NCBI GenBank assembly: GCA_903921455.1
Contig: CAIXPZ010000234.1
Coordinates: forward strand, 1 to 64,000
Source: an uncultured Verrucomicrobia subdivision 3 bacterium
GTDB taxonomy: Bacteria; Verrucomicrobiota; Verrucomicrobiae; Limisphaerales; UBA11358
Length of the DNA stretch: 64,000 nt
Reading direction: 5' to 3'
A model generated the notes under the pieces. It worked only from the letters and a program-made list of their open reading frames with translations. It searched no databases and had not been told where the DNA came from. This document shows, piece after piece, positions 55,153 to 63,962 of this stretch. A program made the translations under genes and the position numbers. The number at the start of each line of letters is the position of its first letter. The stretch's first letter is position 1.

Positions 55153-56037
55153 ATGAAAAAACTTCTCTGTCTGTTTGTGGCCGCCGCCGGCCTTGCCACG
55201 CCATTGCACGCCCAGCTGCCCGTGGGCAGCCATTATCCCGTCGGGGCCGAAGGCATCAAAGGCGCGTCCCTGCCGCCCCCCGGCGTGTATCTGCGCGACT
55301 ACAACTTTTTTTACACGGCGAACCGCGTGAACGGCCTGCCGACCGGCGCCAACCTCTTTGCCTATGTGCAGGCGCCGCGCTTGATCTGGATGACGGACCA
55401 GACGATTCTCGGCGCAACCTACGGCATGGATGTCATCGTGCCGTTCGCCTACAAGAATGTCTGGGCCTCGCATATTGGCACGGCTGGCCAGTTCAATCTC
55501 GCCGACATCCAGGTCGAACCGCTCCTGCTCTCGTGGCATCTCAAGCAGTTTGATTTTGCCTTCGGCTACGCCCTCTGGGTCCCGTCGGGAAATTTCGACG
55601 CCAGCTCGCCCGCAAAATATCTGACCAGTCCCGGCAGCGGATACTGGACGCACATGTTCACCCTGGGCGGCACCTGGTATGCCGACGAGAAAAAAACCTG
55701 GGCCGTCTCGCTCCTGAACCGCTATGAGATCAACACCCAGCAGGACGACACCGACATCACTCCCGGCAACATGCTCACCATGGAATGGGGCCTGAGCAAG
55801 ACCGTGACGCCAGGCGTGGACGTGGGCTTGATCGGCTATTACCAGCAGCTCATCACCAAGGACACCGGCAAGGGCGCGGCCACCGCGTTTTCCGATGTCG
55901 TGGGCGTCGGCCCCGAAGTCAGCGCTTTCTGGCCCAAGATCGGAACCTTCACCTCCCTGCGCTACGCTTACGAAGTGACCTCCAATAACCGTCCCCAAGG
56001 CCAGACCATCGTGCTGACCATCACCAAGCGTTTTTAA
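55153..56037 (+). CDS. Outer-membrane MetA-pathway-type channel protein
   Basis: 294 residues with signal peptide MKKLLCLFVAAAGLATPLHA. The mature part is a string of amphipathic beta-strands with family phrases (GVYLRDYNFFYTANRVNG, FAFGYALWVPSGNFD, MEWGLSKTVTPGVDVGLIGY, aromatic last residue Phe) that fit the Phenol_MetA_deg/SphA outer-membrane family. These are thought to carry hydrophobic or aromatic molecules across the outer membrane. It is set between two tryptophan synthase beta genes, 20 bases after trpB2, which suggests, as an inference, uptake of indole or another aromatic compound. Confidence 0.75.
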   Translation: MKKLLCLFVAAAGLATPLHAQLPVGSHYPVGAEGIKGASLPPPGVYLRDYNFFYTANRVNGLPTGANLFAYVQAPRLIWMTDQTILGATYGMDVIVPFAYKNVWASHIGTAGQFNLADIQVEPLLLSWHLKQFDFAFGYALWVPSGNFDASSPAKYLTSPGSGYWTHMFTLGGTWYADEKKTWAVSLLNRYEINTQQDDTDITPGNMLTMEWGLSKTVTPGVDVGLIGYYQQLITKDTGKGAATAFSDVVGVGPEVSAFWPKIGTFTSLRYAYEVTSNNRPQGQTIVLTITKRF

Positions 56038-56094
56038 GCGACGGCGGCGGAAAAATTCTTTGCGCGCCTCACGGCTTTGCACGAGAATTGCCGC

Positions 56095-57309
56095 ATGAGT
56101 TCAGTTGTCGCCGAAAATTTACCCGACGCCACCGGACATTTCGGTCCGTTTGGCGGACGTTATGTGCCGGAAACCTTGATGCACCCCCTGCAGGAGCTGG
56201 AGGAAGAATACTTCCGCGCCCAGCACGACCCGGAATTTCAAAAGGAACTCTCCTACTACCTCACTGAATTTGTCGGCCGCCCCTCGCCGCTGTATTTTTC
56301 CGAACGCCTCACCCAGGAACTCGGCGGCGCGAAGATTTATCTCAAGCGCGAGGACCTGAACCACACCGGCGCGCACAAGATCAACAACGCCCTCGGCCAG
56401 ATCCTCCTCGCCAAGCGCATGGGCAAGACCCGCATCATCTCCGAGACCGGCGCGGGGCAACATGGTGGTGCCTCCGCCAGCGTCGCTGCGATGTTCGGCA
56501 TGAAAGGCGTCATCTACATGGGCGCGCTGTATTGCCATCGGCAGGAACTTAACGTGTATCGCATGAAAATGCTCGGCGCGGAAGTCGTGCCGGTGCAGGC
56601 GGGTCAAAAGACCTTGAAAGAAGCCGTCAACGAAGCCATGCGCGACTGGGTGACCAACATCCGCCACACGCATTACATCCTCGGCACCGCTTACGGCGCG
56701 CATCCGTATCCGCTCATGGTCCGTAATTTCCAGCGCATCATCGGCGACGAGGCCCGCGCGCAGATTTTGGAAAAGGAAGGCCGTTTGCCCGACCTGCTCT
56801 GCGCGTGCGTCGGCGGCGGCTCCAATGCCATCGGCCTGTTCTATCCGTTCCTCGACGACAAATCCGTACGCATGATCGGCGTGGAAGCCGGCGGTTTTGG
56901 CATCATCCCGGAGAAACACGCGGCGCGGTTCCACGGCGGCTCGCTTGGCGTGTTGCAAGGCACGCGCAGCTACATTTTGCAGGACGGCTTCGGACAGATC
57001 CAGTCCACCCACAGCGTCAGCGCCGGGCTGGACTACGCCGCGGTGGGGCCGGAACACGCGTTCCTGCACGACGCCAAGCGCGTGGAATACACCTCCGCCA
57101 CCGACGCCCAGGCGCTCGAGGCTTTCATGAAACTCGCGCGGCTCGAAGGCATCATCCCCGCGCTGGAAAGCTCGCACGCCATCGCCGAAGTGATCCAGCG
57201 CGCGCCGACGATGAGCAAGGAATCGCTCATCATCGTGAACCTCTCCGGCCGCGGCGACAAAGACGTGGCGCAGGTGGCGGACAAGGTGGGGTTGCAGATG
57301 CCGAAGTGA
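56095..57309 (+). CDS. trpB: Tryptophan synthase beta subunit
   Basis: 404 residues from the ATG at 56095 ([20 protein letters not shown]); upstream in-frame codons lack support. Canonical TrpB motifs: [39 protein letters not shown] (Lys95), [20 protein letters not shown] (Glu117), [30 protein letters not shown] and LSGRGDKD. Two places differ from usual: [13 protein letters not shown] replaces the common MGAxDxxRQ, and [10 protein letters not shown] replaces the usual G-PHPYP. It needs TrpA, which is not in the window. Confidence 0.94.
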   Translation: MSSVVAENLPDATGHFGPFGGRYVPETLMHPLQELEEEYFRAQHDPEFQKELSYYLTEFVGRPSPLYFSERLTQELGGAKIYLKREDLNHTGAHKINNALGQILLAKRMGKTRIISETGAGQHGGASASVAAMFGMKGVIYMGALYCHRQELNVYRMKMLGAEVVPVQAGQKTLKEAVNEAMRDWVTNIRHTHYILGTAYGAHPYPLMVRNFQRIIGDEARAQILEKEGRLPDLLCACVGGGSNAIGLFYPFLDDKSVRMIGVEAGGFGIIPEKHAARFHGGSLGVLQGTRSYILQDGFGQIQSTHSVSAGLDYAAVGPEHAFLHDAKRVEYTSATDAQALEAFMKLARLEGIIPALESSHAIAEVIQRAPTMSKESLIIVNLSGRGDKDVAQVADKVGLQMPK

Positions 57310-57313
57310 TTCA

Positions 57314-58107
57314 ATGGAAACGCAGGCGGTAAACTTACGGCTGTTCAAGTTTGTTCCAGCTGAACGCATTGATATTTTAGAAAACGAGAAAATCGCATTC
57401 ACCCCACCTGACAGATTCAAAGACCCATTTGAATTTAAAATGGGCATCACGAAAAAAACAGCTCGTGAACAAGTAAGAGCAATTATTAAACAAGCAGAGG
57501 GAAAAATTAAATTTGCAAATCCTGCCTATAGAAAAATAAGCCCCAGACAACTACGTAAAGAGAGGCAGAATCTTATCCGGTATAAAAACCCAACTCAGAA
57601 ACCCGAAGATTCATTTCACGAATCTCTTCAAATTCACAACTGGAAGCTTGGAATTCTTTGTCTTTGTGAAACCAACGAAAACAACCTTATGTGGTATCAC
57701 TACGCAGATGGCCGCAAAGGTTTTGTAATAGAGTTAGATTGCAAGCATGAAGCGGTGAAACGCCTAGGTAAACCTTGGCCCGTTCAATATGTGGACAAGC
57801 CACCATACTTTGAAGACATAGAAAAAAATCCGGAGGTTTTCCGATATAAGCCAGACTATCTCAAATATGAACAAGAGCACCGAGTTCCCCGTCACCTTAC
57901 AGAATTCACACCAGAAAAAACAAAGAAGGACAACCGATGTATTTTTGGAAATTTCCTCGCGGCGGAATAAAAGCTGTTTATTTAGGGCACAGAATGGAAC
58001 CAAAAGTTCGGGGCAAAATCGTTGAATTACTTTACAAGCAGCAGGCACAAAAATTCGATGTGATTCCGAGCAGGTATGATTACACGTTAAGATTCGAGCA
58101 ATTCTGA
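57314..58107 (+). pseudogene. DUF2971 family protein, frameshifted
   Basis: The first 218 codons (to 57970) match DUF2971: start LRLFKFVPAERIDILENEKI, FKDPFEF, NNLMWYHYADGRKGFVIELD and a YLKYEQEHRVPR segment. Near the A6 run at 57915-57920 the frame is lost and the protein ends FGNFLAAE. In the -1 frame the family C-terminus continues (MYFWKFPRGGIKAVYLGHRM ... YDYTLRFEQF, stop at 58107). One extra A in the run would restore a 264-residue protein. The gene is A+T-richer than its neighbours and begins four bases after trpB, so it was probably acquired. DUF2971 has no firm role. Confidence 0.75.
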
Positions 58108-58417
58108 TTTGACGGCAGCCGTCTGCTAACCTCAAATCCCCGATTTTTCGAACTGGAAGAACCACGGCCCCCTTACCCGCGCTTGGCTAACCAAGCGCCG
58201 GAGGTGCGACAGATAGAAGCCCGCGGTGAAACCGTGAGGCGGGTCGTCAAAACGCAACCCAGCCCCATCTATGTGCGTGCGGACTTGGACATGACGCAAC
58301 TTGGGCGGGCAAGTATGTCAAACGCCGGTGCGCGGCGGTTTACAGCGCCGCCGTGATGTTCATCAACGGCCGGGAGGCGGACACATAATTTGGCGATTTT
58401 GCTGGCCGGCATATCTT
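58108..58417. other. Intergenic repeat debris
   Basis: 310 bases without a gene. It contains GC-rich dispersed-repeat phrases (CGGAGGTGCGACAGATAGAAG, then a CCCGCGGTGAAACCGTGAGG segment) and a dyad CGGCGG (58333-58338) / CCGCCG (58348-58353) within GGTTTACAGCGCCGCC. Such phrases are, from memory, repeated in verrucomicrobial intergenic DNA; copies elsewhere cannot be checked here. Confidence 0.35.
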
Positions 58418-61078
58418 TCATTCAACCTTGACGCGGAAGAATTCACTGGTCGCGCCACCGAGACTGATGCTGCGCGTCATCGTTCCGTCGGTGCCCGTCA
58501 GATTCGTGTTCGGCGCCAGGGCGGTCCACGCGGGCGGGTTCAGCGTGGGCGTGGATTCGATCGTGTAGTGCGCCGCGTTCACGGCGGGCCAGGTGAGATT
58601 GAAGACGCCGTTGCTCACGCTGACGGCGCTGACGGCGGGTGGCGGATTGCTGATGGTGTAGGTGAAGGTGTCCGGCGCGGTGACGTAGGAAACGGAAGTG
58701 CCGGGCGTGAGTTTTAGGACGAGCGTTTTGTTTTTCGGCACGCCGTCGTGAATGATGGTGAGCGGAAGATTCAGCGGCACGGGCGCGAGGCCGCCGTAGA
58801 ACGTGAGCGAAGCGCCGTTCATCTTGTAGTCCACGCCGTATTGCGCGGTGCTGCTCGGATCAATGGTGAAATAAAACGAGAGATTGTTGAACCAGTTAAC
58901 CCAGCCGGTCGGCATGGCGAGGTTCACTGGAAGGTTGACGGTGCCGATAGTGTCGTCGCTGATCGTGCTGGCGGTCGCAAAACTGGCGAGCGGCAACAGG
59001 TCCGGCCCGTTCACAAAAAAGTGGAGGACGTTGCAGTCGTTCACCACGGGATAAGGATTCGGAAAATCGGAGGTGATTTGGCAAAGGGGATTGGTCGCGG
59101 TGGCGGTGAGAGAAATGTTGGTTCCATCTGGCACGTCGAGCTGCCAGCCGCCGTTGGTGATGAGGAGATTGGTATGGCCGTCGCTCACCCAGAGATCGCC
59201 ATAGGTGGCGCTTTGGTAACCGTGCCCGGCGAGATAGACCTGGCCGGAAAGGGTGCGCGTCATCCGCTTGCGGGTGAAGTTTACGTTGCCGATGTTGCTG
59301 GCAAAAACGGTGTTGGTGCTGATGATGTGTCCGTTGTTGTTCGTGAACGTATAGCCCTGCCACATGACGGAGCTCCGGTAAACCAAGTTCGTGACGGGAA
59401 TGTTGATGAGATACTTGCCATCCGCCGCCGTCATGCTGGATCCGGCGAAGTTCGTCGCCCCGTAAGGCACGCCGGAGAGAAAATTGTTCACGATGGCGCC
59501 GGCGAGCGGGTTGCCGAGTTCGTCCTTCACGATGCCACTGATGGTCACCGGCGCGGGCAGGCCGTTGGTAATATTCACGATGGCGGAAACGGTCTTGGTG
59601 TGGCCCTTCATGTCGGAAACCGTGCAGCGGACGTAGTTGGTTCCGTTCTGCGTCCAGACGTGAAAGCCGTTGGTCGCGAATCTTGCGTCGTCATTCACAC
59701 CGCCGAAATCCGTTCCGCCGAGGGTTTGGTTGTCATCGAACTCCCAGTAATACGCCAGCGTGTCGCCATCGGGATCGGCCGCCGTGGTGGTGAACGTCTG
59801 CCCGACGCCCGCGCCGAGCGTGAGGTTTGTGGGTGAGATGGAAAGGGTCGGTGCCTGGTTGCCGGGGAACGGACCGAAGTTGACTTGCACGTCCAGCGAT
59901 TCAGGCGTCGTGCCGCCTTTGCGAAATGAGGTGACGTGGAGATTCGCGCCGGGATCCGTCCACGTGCGTCCGATGGCGAGCGGTGCGTCGTGCATCGTGG
60001 CGAAGCTGCTGCCGACCGGGCCGCGCGTGCCCGGCGTGGTGTCCCAGAGAATCGTCGCGCCGCTGGAAGTCTGCGGATTGTCCGCGCCGTAATGCACCTC
60101 CAGTCCGTTCTGCGACCACTTGGCATCGGGCAGGTTCGTGATGGCCTGCCGGAAATCAAACCAGTAGGTGTGACCCGCGTCGCGCGGGATGCGCAGGGCG
60201 TAATTCGTTCCCGGCGTCACCGCGCCTTGATCAAACGCGTAAACGCTATAGACCCCGGATGTGCTCGGCGTGTCGATGTGATTCGTCGTGAGCCAGCCGA
60301 GTTCGAATTTGAAATAGGCATTTGCGTCCCTGTCCGCCGCTGGCGTGGGTGTCCGCGTGTTTTCTTTCCAGCCCATGAGGCAATAGACGTCCGCATAGGC
60401 GTGAAACAACGCGGTGCCGTTGTTCGTCATGGGATAATTCAGTGTGGCGCGGGAATAACCATTCGCGTGCTGCAGACCGAGGCAATGACAAATCTCGTGC
60501 GGCAGGGCGTTGAAATAATCATAGGCCATCACTCCCCGCCCGCCATCCGACTCCGAGCCTTGCCGCCCGAGTAAATATCCCGTGGCGATGATATCAAGGT
60601 CATAGTTGGCGCTCTCAAATTTCGCCGCTTGGCCGTTGGTCAGGCCCATCGCGCGGGCTTTGGCGCGGGCGTCATCTGCGAGCGAACCCGGCGCGCCCCA
60701 TTCCACCCACTTCTGCACCGTCGTGCCGGGGCAGATGTTCGTGTAGTAATTCGTCGAGACGCCGAGATGGATCAGCGGCAGGATGGTGAACTCCACCGAG
60801 AGCTGGCCGTAGGATTGTTTGAGCATGAACTCATTGATCTGCGCCTGCGTTGTGCCGTTCGTGAAATTATCCCAACCCGTGCTGCCATTGCCGTCGGCAT
60901 TCGTCGGCCCGTTCGCATCGGTGAAGCGCACGGGGATGACGAGGATTTTTTTATGCCCCTTGGTCCAAGTGGATGTCGGTTGGGAAGCGTTTGCGAATGG
61001 ACTGGTAAAGTTCAGCAATGCGAGAATGGCGACTAGGGGAACTGGCCGGCTCCGGTTGGTTGGAAATCGCATCGCCAT
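58418..61078 (-). CDS. Secreted metzincin-like metalloprotease with PKD and CarboxypepD_reg domains
   Basis: 886 residues, signal peptide ending near TSPFANA. The catalytic domain (about 40-290) has the extended zinc motif HEICHCLGLQH (residues 194-204; His194, Glu195, His198, His204) and a Met-turn candidate in DVYCLMGW, so it belongs near the M6/M11 gametolysin branch of metzincins. Beyond it come a PKD-like domain (about 406-500), two carboxypeptidase-regulatory-like sandwiches (about 509 and 608), a Calx-beta-like domain (about 715-800) and a C-terminal module with HYTIESTPTLN and SEFFRVKVE, related to the ends of two other secreted proteins here. It is probably an extracellular protease. 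Confidence 0.8.
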   Translation of the reverse strand: MAMRFPTNRSRPVPLVAILALLNFTSPFANASQPTSTWTKGHKKILVIPVRFTDANGPTNADGNGSTGWDNFTNGTTQAQINEFMLKQSYGQLSVEFTILPLIHLGVSTNYYTNICPGTTVQKWVEWGAPGSLADDARAKARAMGLTNGQAAKFESANYDLDIIATGYLLGRQGSESDGGRGVMAYDYFNALPHEICHCLGLQHANGYSRATLNYPMTNNGTALFHAYADVYCLMGWKENTRTPTPAADRDANAYFKFELGWLTTNHIDTPSTSGVYSVYAFDQGAVTPGTNYALRIPRDAGHTYWFDFRQAITNLPDAKWSQNGLEVHYGADNPQTSSGATILWDTTPGTRGPVGSSFATMHDAPLAIGRTWTDPGANLHVTSFRKGGTTPESLDVQVNFGPFPGNQAPTLSISPTNLTLGAGVGQTFTTTAADPDGDTLAYYWEFDDNQTLGGTDFGGVNDDARFATNGFHVWTQNGTNYVRCTVSDMKGHTKTVSAIVNITNGLPAPVTISGIVKDELGNPLAGAIVNNFLSGVPYGATNFAGSSMTAADGKYLINIPVTNLVYRSSVMWQGYTFTNNNGHIISTNTVFASNIGNVNFTRKRMTRTLSGQVYLAGHGYQSATYGDLWVSDGHTNLLITNGGWQLDVPDGTNISLTATATNPLCQITSDFPNPYPVVNDCNVLHFFVNGPDLLPLASFATASTISDDTIGTVNLPVNLAMPTGWVNWFNNLSFYFTIDPSSTAQYGVDYKMNGASLTFYGGLAPVPLNLPLTIIHDGVPKNKTLVLKLTPGTSVSYVTAPDTFTYTISNPPPAVSAVSVSNGVFNLTWPAVNAAHYTIESTPTLNPPAWTALAPNTNLTGTDGTMTRSISLGGATSEFFRVKVE

Positions 61079-61149
61079 TGATTTTGCTCAACCTAACCTA
61101 TCTTTGCTTGCGGTCAACTTGAGCCAAGCGGCGCCTCCGTTCACCATTC

Positions 61150-62214
61150 TCAATCCTGCTTGTTGAAGGCGCGATGCGCCACGCGGTCGCTTTTGCGGCG
61201 GGTTTGCCAGCCGGCTTGCTTTTCGGCCTCCCGGAGATAGCTGATTTCGCGCTGCAGTTTGACGTAGCTGTCATGCCGTTCGCGCGGGAGCGTGCCGGCG
61301 GCGACGGCGGCGAGCACGGCGCAATCTTTCTCCTGCGTGTGCGTGCAATCGCGGAAATGGCAGCCCGGCGCGAGCGCTTCGATTTCGGGAAACGTTTCCT
61401 TCGCGCCTTGCGTGGCATCCCAGATGTGGAACTCCCGCATGCCAGGGGTGTCAATGACCACGCCGCCGTTCGGCAGAAAAATCATTTCGCGCCACGTGGT
61501 CGTATGCCGGCCCTTGGCATCCTGTGTGCGCACTTCCACGGTTGGCATCAGGTCTTCGCCGTAGAGCCGGTTAATGAGGCTCGATTTGCCGACGCCGGAG
61601 GTGCCGATGAATACCACGGTGTCATTGGGCTTGATCAGCGCGGCCAATTTTTTCACGCCGCGGCCGGTGAGCGCGCAAACGGCGAGCACCAACGCATCGC
61701 CTGCCACGCGCGCGGCCTCGGCGAGCTTGGTGTTGAGTTCCTCGCTCTTGCACAAATCAATTTTATTCAGAAGGACGACCGGCCGCGCGCCGCTTTCGTG
61801 CGCCATGACGAGCATGCGCTCCAGCCGCGCGGCATTAAACGTCGCGTCGGCGGCGGTGACGAGAAAAACGGTTTCGACATTCGTGGCGAGGATTTGCGCG
61901 GCGGATTCGCGGCCGCTCGTCTTGCGGACAATTTGCGTGCGGCGCGGCAGGATGGCCTGGATCATGGCCTTCTCCTCTTTGGGCACAAGTTTGATGGCGA
62001 CCCAATCGCCGACCTTGGGAAGAACGGAAGGGTCGCGGCGCGATTCGTGGATGAATTTGCCGGTGACTTGCGCGGTGAGCTCTGCCTCCACGGTCCAGAC
62101 GCGGTAGAAGTGTTTGTCTTCCACCGCCACGCGCGCCGGGATGAAACCCTTCGCGAGATGTGGCGCGAATTGTTCATCGCGCTCTGCGTTCCAGCCCAGC
62201 TTGGTCAGGCCCAT
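61150..62214 (-). CDS. rsgA: Ribosome small-subunit-dependent GTPase A
   Basis: 354 residues: N-terminal OB-fold, circularly permuted GTPase with NKIDLCKS (G4), FIGTSGVGKSSLINRLYGED (G1), GRHTTTWREMIFLP, VIDTPGMREFHIWD (G3), and the C-terminal zinc finger with CHFRDCTHTQEKDC. A basic C-terminus closes the protein (TRRKSDRVAHRAFNKQD). It helps mature the 30S subunit. It stands between two secreted-enzyme genes without an obvious operon. Confidence 0.95.
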   Translation of the reverse strand: MGLTKLGWNAERDEQFAPHLAKGFIPARVAVEDKHFYRVWTVEAELTAQVTGKFIHESRRDPSVLPKVGDWVAIKLVPKEEKAMIQAILPRRTQIVRKTSGRESAAQILATNVETVFLVTAADATFNAARLERMLVMAHESGARPVVLLNKIDLCKSEELNTKLAEAARVAGDALVLAVCALTGRGVKKLAALIKPNDTVVFIGTSGVGKSSLINRLYGEDLMPTVEVRTQDAKGRHTTTWREMIFLPNGGVVIDTPGMREFHIWDATQGAKETFPEIEALAPGCHFRDCTHTQEKDCAVLAAVAAGTLPRERHDSYVKLQREISYLREAEKQAGWQTRRKSDRVAHRAFNKQD

Positions 62215-62240
62215 AGGCGAAGGGTTGAAGCCGTCATGCG

Positions 62241-63377
62241 TTACTTGGCTTGTGCCGGCGCGGGTGCGTTTTGCAAATCATGATCGAGTGCGGCGCCGTC
62301 GAAGGGGATGACGATGACTTTGCTGCCATGGGTGTCGTTGCCTTTTTCCTGGTCCTTCGGCACATCCAGCACCGCGAGTGTGATGGCGGCGACGTGGCCG
62401 TTCTCGATGTATACGCTCGGGCGCTCCATTTTCTCCCAATGATTCACCGTGCCATCAGGATAGCGCACGCAGTTGCGCGCCGGGTCGTAGGCGGGGCCGC
62501 GATAAGTCCAGTGGTTGATGCCGTCGACAGAGGTGAGGTGATAGGCTTTCCGCTGGCTCCAGTTGTTGACGACGAGGTGATACAGGCCGCCGCTGAACCA
62601 AACGACGGGATCTTCAAAATTGTGCAGATCAATTTGCGGCAAACCGGCCAGGTGTGGATAAATGCTCGGACCTTGCACGACGTAGGGGCCGAGGATGCCG
62701 TTGGTGCTGATGAGAATGGCCCCGGAGCGCGGGACGATCTCAAAGTTGCCGTCGGGCCGGACCAGGGTGCTGGTGTTCGACATGCGGCCTAATTTGGCGA
62801 ACTCGTTCGTGGCGACTTGAATTTTGCCGAGCGTTTCCCACGGGCCGTCGAGTGATTCGGAAACAAAAACCTCGCCCGGTCGCGTTTCGCTGATGACGAC
62901 GGCGTAACGGCCGTCGGGCAAGACGAGCGCGGTGACATTGTGTCCTTTGCCGTCTTGATTCGTCGGCCAGCACAGACCTTTGTCGAGGTAAGGGCCGATG
63001 AGATTATCGCTGACGGCATGCACGGCTTTAGAACCGCCCCAGCCGCCATGCCCGCGCGCCTGATCCCAGCGACTGGCGAACATGTGGTATTTGCCGTCCT
63101 TCGCCTTGATGATTTGTCCGTCCCAATAGCACCAATGCTGCAGGGTGGTGTCTTCAAGGCCGTTCTGCGGGTCGCGCGGATAAACGCCGGGCGCGCCCCA
63201 GATATTCGTCGTCAGCGCGCCGACAACCGGCGTCGGCAGAAAATAATCAATGAAGGTCTTGGTGGCGGGTTTGGCTTCCTGCCCAAGGCCACAGTTAGTG
63301 GGGGCGAGCCATGCCAGTCCGGTCCACAGGGTCAATAAGCCGATAGCTGTGGTTCCACGCGATGGGAAGAGCGACAT
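62241..63377 (-). CDS. Secreted five-bladed-propeller glycosidase-like protein (GH43-like)
   Basis: 378 residues with signal peptide (IGLLTLWTGLAWLAPTNCGL). Repeated blade phrases fit the GH43/GH117-type propeller: QIIKAKDGKYHMFASRW, VTALVLPDGRYAVVISET, FEDPVVWFSGGLYHLVVNNW and MERPSVYIENGHVAAIT. Acidic residues Asp of FEDPVV and Glu of MERPSV sit where GH43 enzymes carry active-site acids. Substrate unknown. It lies 26 bases beyond the start of rsgA and reads the same way, so may be cotranscribed. Confidence 0.65.
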   Translation of the reverse strand: MSLFPSRGTTAIGLLTLWTGLAWLAPTNCGLGQEAKPATKTFIDYFLPTPVVGALTTNIWGAPGVYPRDPQNGLEDTTLQHWCYWDGQIIKAKDGKYHMFASRWDQARGHGGWGGSKAVHAVSDNLIGPYLDKGLCWPTNQDGKGHNVTALVLPDGRYAVVISETRPGEVFVSESLDGPWETLGKIQVATNEFAKLGRMSNTSTLVRPDGNFEIVPRSGAILISTNGILGPYVVQGPSIYPHLAGLPQIDLHNFEDPVVWFSGGLYHLVVNNWSQRKAYHLTSVDGINHWTYRGPAYDPARNCVRYPDGTVNHWEKMERPSVYIENGHVAAITLAVLDVPKDQEKGNDTHGSKVIVIPFDGAALDHDLQNAPAPAQAK

Positions 63378-63501
63378 AGATTAGTTGGCCGAATCAATTT
63401 TAGATACCCGATGATGATCTGTATTTCAGGTGTTAACCTTCTGAGGTTAGGCTTTATGCTAAGGCGAGACAAGCATCGTTGCGTGGCGTGAAGGCAGCGG
63501 C

Positions 63502-63527
63502 CCGTCACTGATCAGCCTCGGTGACGG
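63502..63527 (+). promoter_or_regulatory. Hairpin upstream of the CBM48-like gene
   Basis: CCGTCAC (63502-63508) pairs with GTGACGG (63521-63527) over a 12-nt loop and can be extended by GC pairs. It lies 64 bases before the ATG. A second small hairpin AACCT-tctg-AGGTT lies near 63436. A leader structure is possible, but no known riboswitch is recognised. Confidence 0.3.
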
Positions 63528-63590
63528 GGCAACGGCTAACGCACTTGAACTTCGCCCATCCAAGTGTATTTTGCGGCGCATAATTTAACC

Positions 63591-63962
63591 ATGACGCAGA
63601 ACATTCACAGTTTAGCCAAAGATGAGGCGGACAAATTGACACCGACGTTCAGCAAGGTGTTTCGCTGGCAACCGGAAAAGCCGGGCGGTCCCATGCCGGT
63701 GCGTGTCGAGGTGGCCGGCACGTTCAACGGGTGGCTGCGGGTGCCGTTGAAACGGGACCGGGTTTCCGGCGTCTGGCAGCTAACGCTGCATGGCATCCCC
63801 GGCAACCGCACGCATACTTACATGGTGCTGATCAATGGCCGTCCGGCGAATGACAAAAACGCCGACGGACTCGCTGTGCCGCATACGGCGGAAGAGGTGA
63901 AGCATCAGTTTGCGACGCCGCGCGGGCCGCGTGTGTTCCTGTTGGCCAGCCAGACAAAATAG
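63591..63962 (+). CDS. CBM48/glycogen-binding E-set domain protein
   Basis: 123 residues from the ATG at 63591 (MTQNIHSLAKDEADKLTPTF); a GTG 27 bases upstream is the alternative. Most of it is one early-set beta-sandwich of the AMPK/isoamylase N-terminal type: RVEVAGTFNGWLRVPLKRD, GVWQLTLHGIPGNRTHTYMV and NGRPANDKNADG. Such domains bind glycogen or act as regulatory modules; here it stands alone. There is no signal peptide, so it is cytoplasmic. Confidence 0.7.
   Translation: MTQNIHSLAKDEADKLTPTFSKVFRWQPEKPGGPMPVRVEVAGTFNGWLRVPLKRDRVSGVWQLTLHGIPGNRTHTYMVLINGRPANDKNADGLAVPHTAEEVKHQFATPRGPRVFLLASQTK

Noticed and set aside
57911..57936. Programmed -1 frameshift at A-AAA-AAC in the DUF2971 gene
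   Set aside because: The heptamer is present at 57915-57921, but the zero frame reads GAA AAA ACA, so it is not in the phase required for tandem slippage; no stimulatory stem was seen. A simple indel is more likely.
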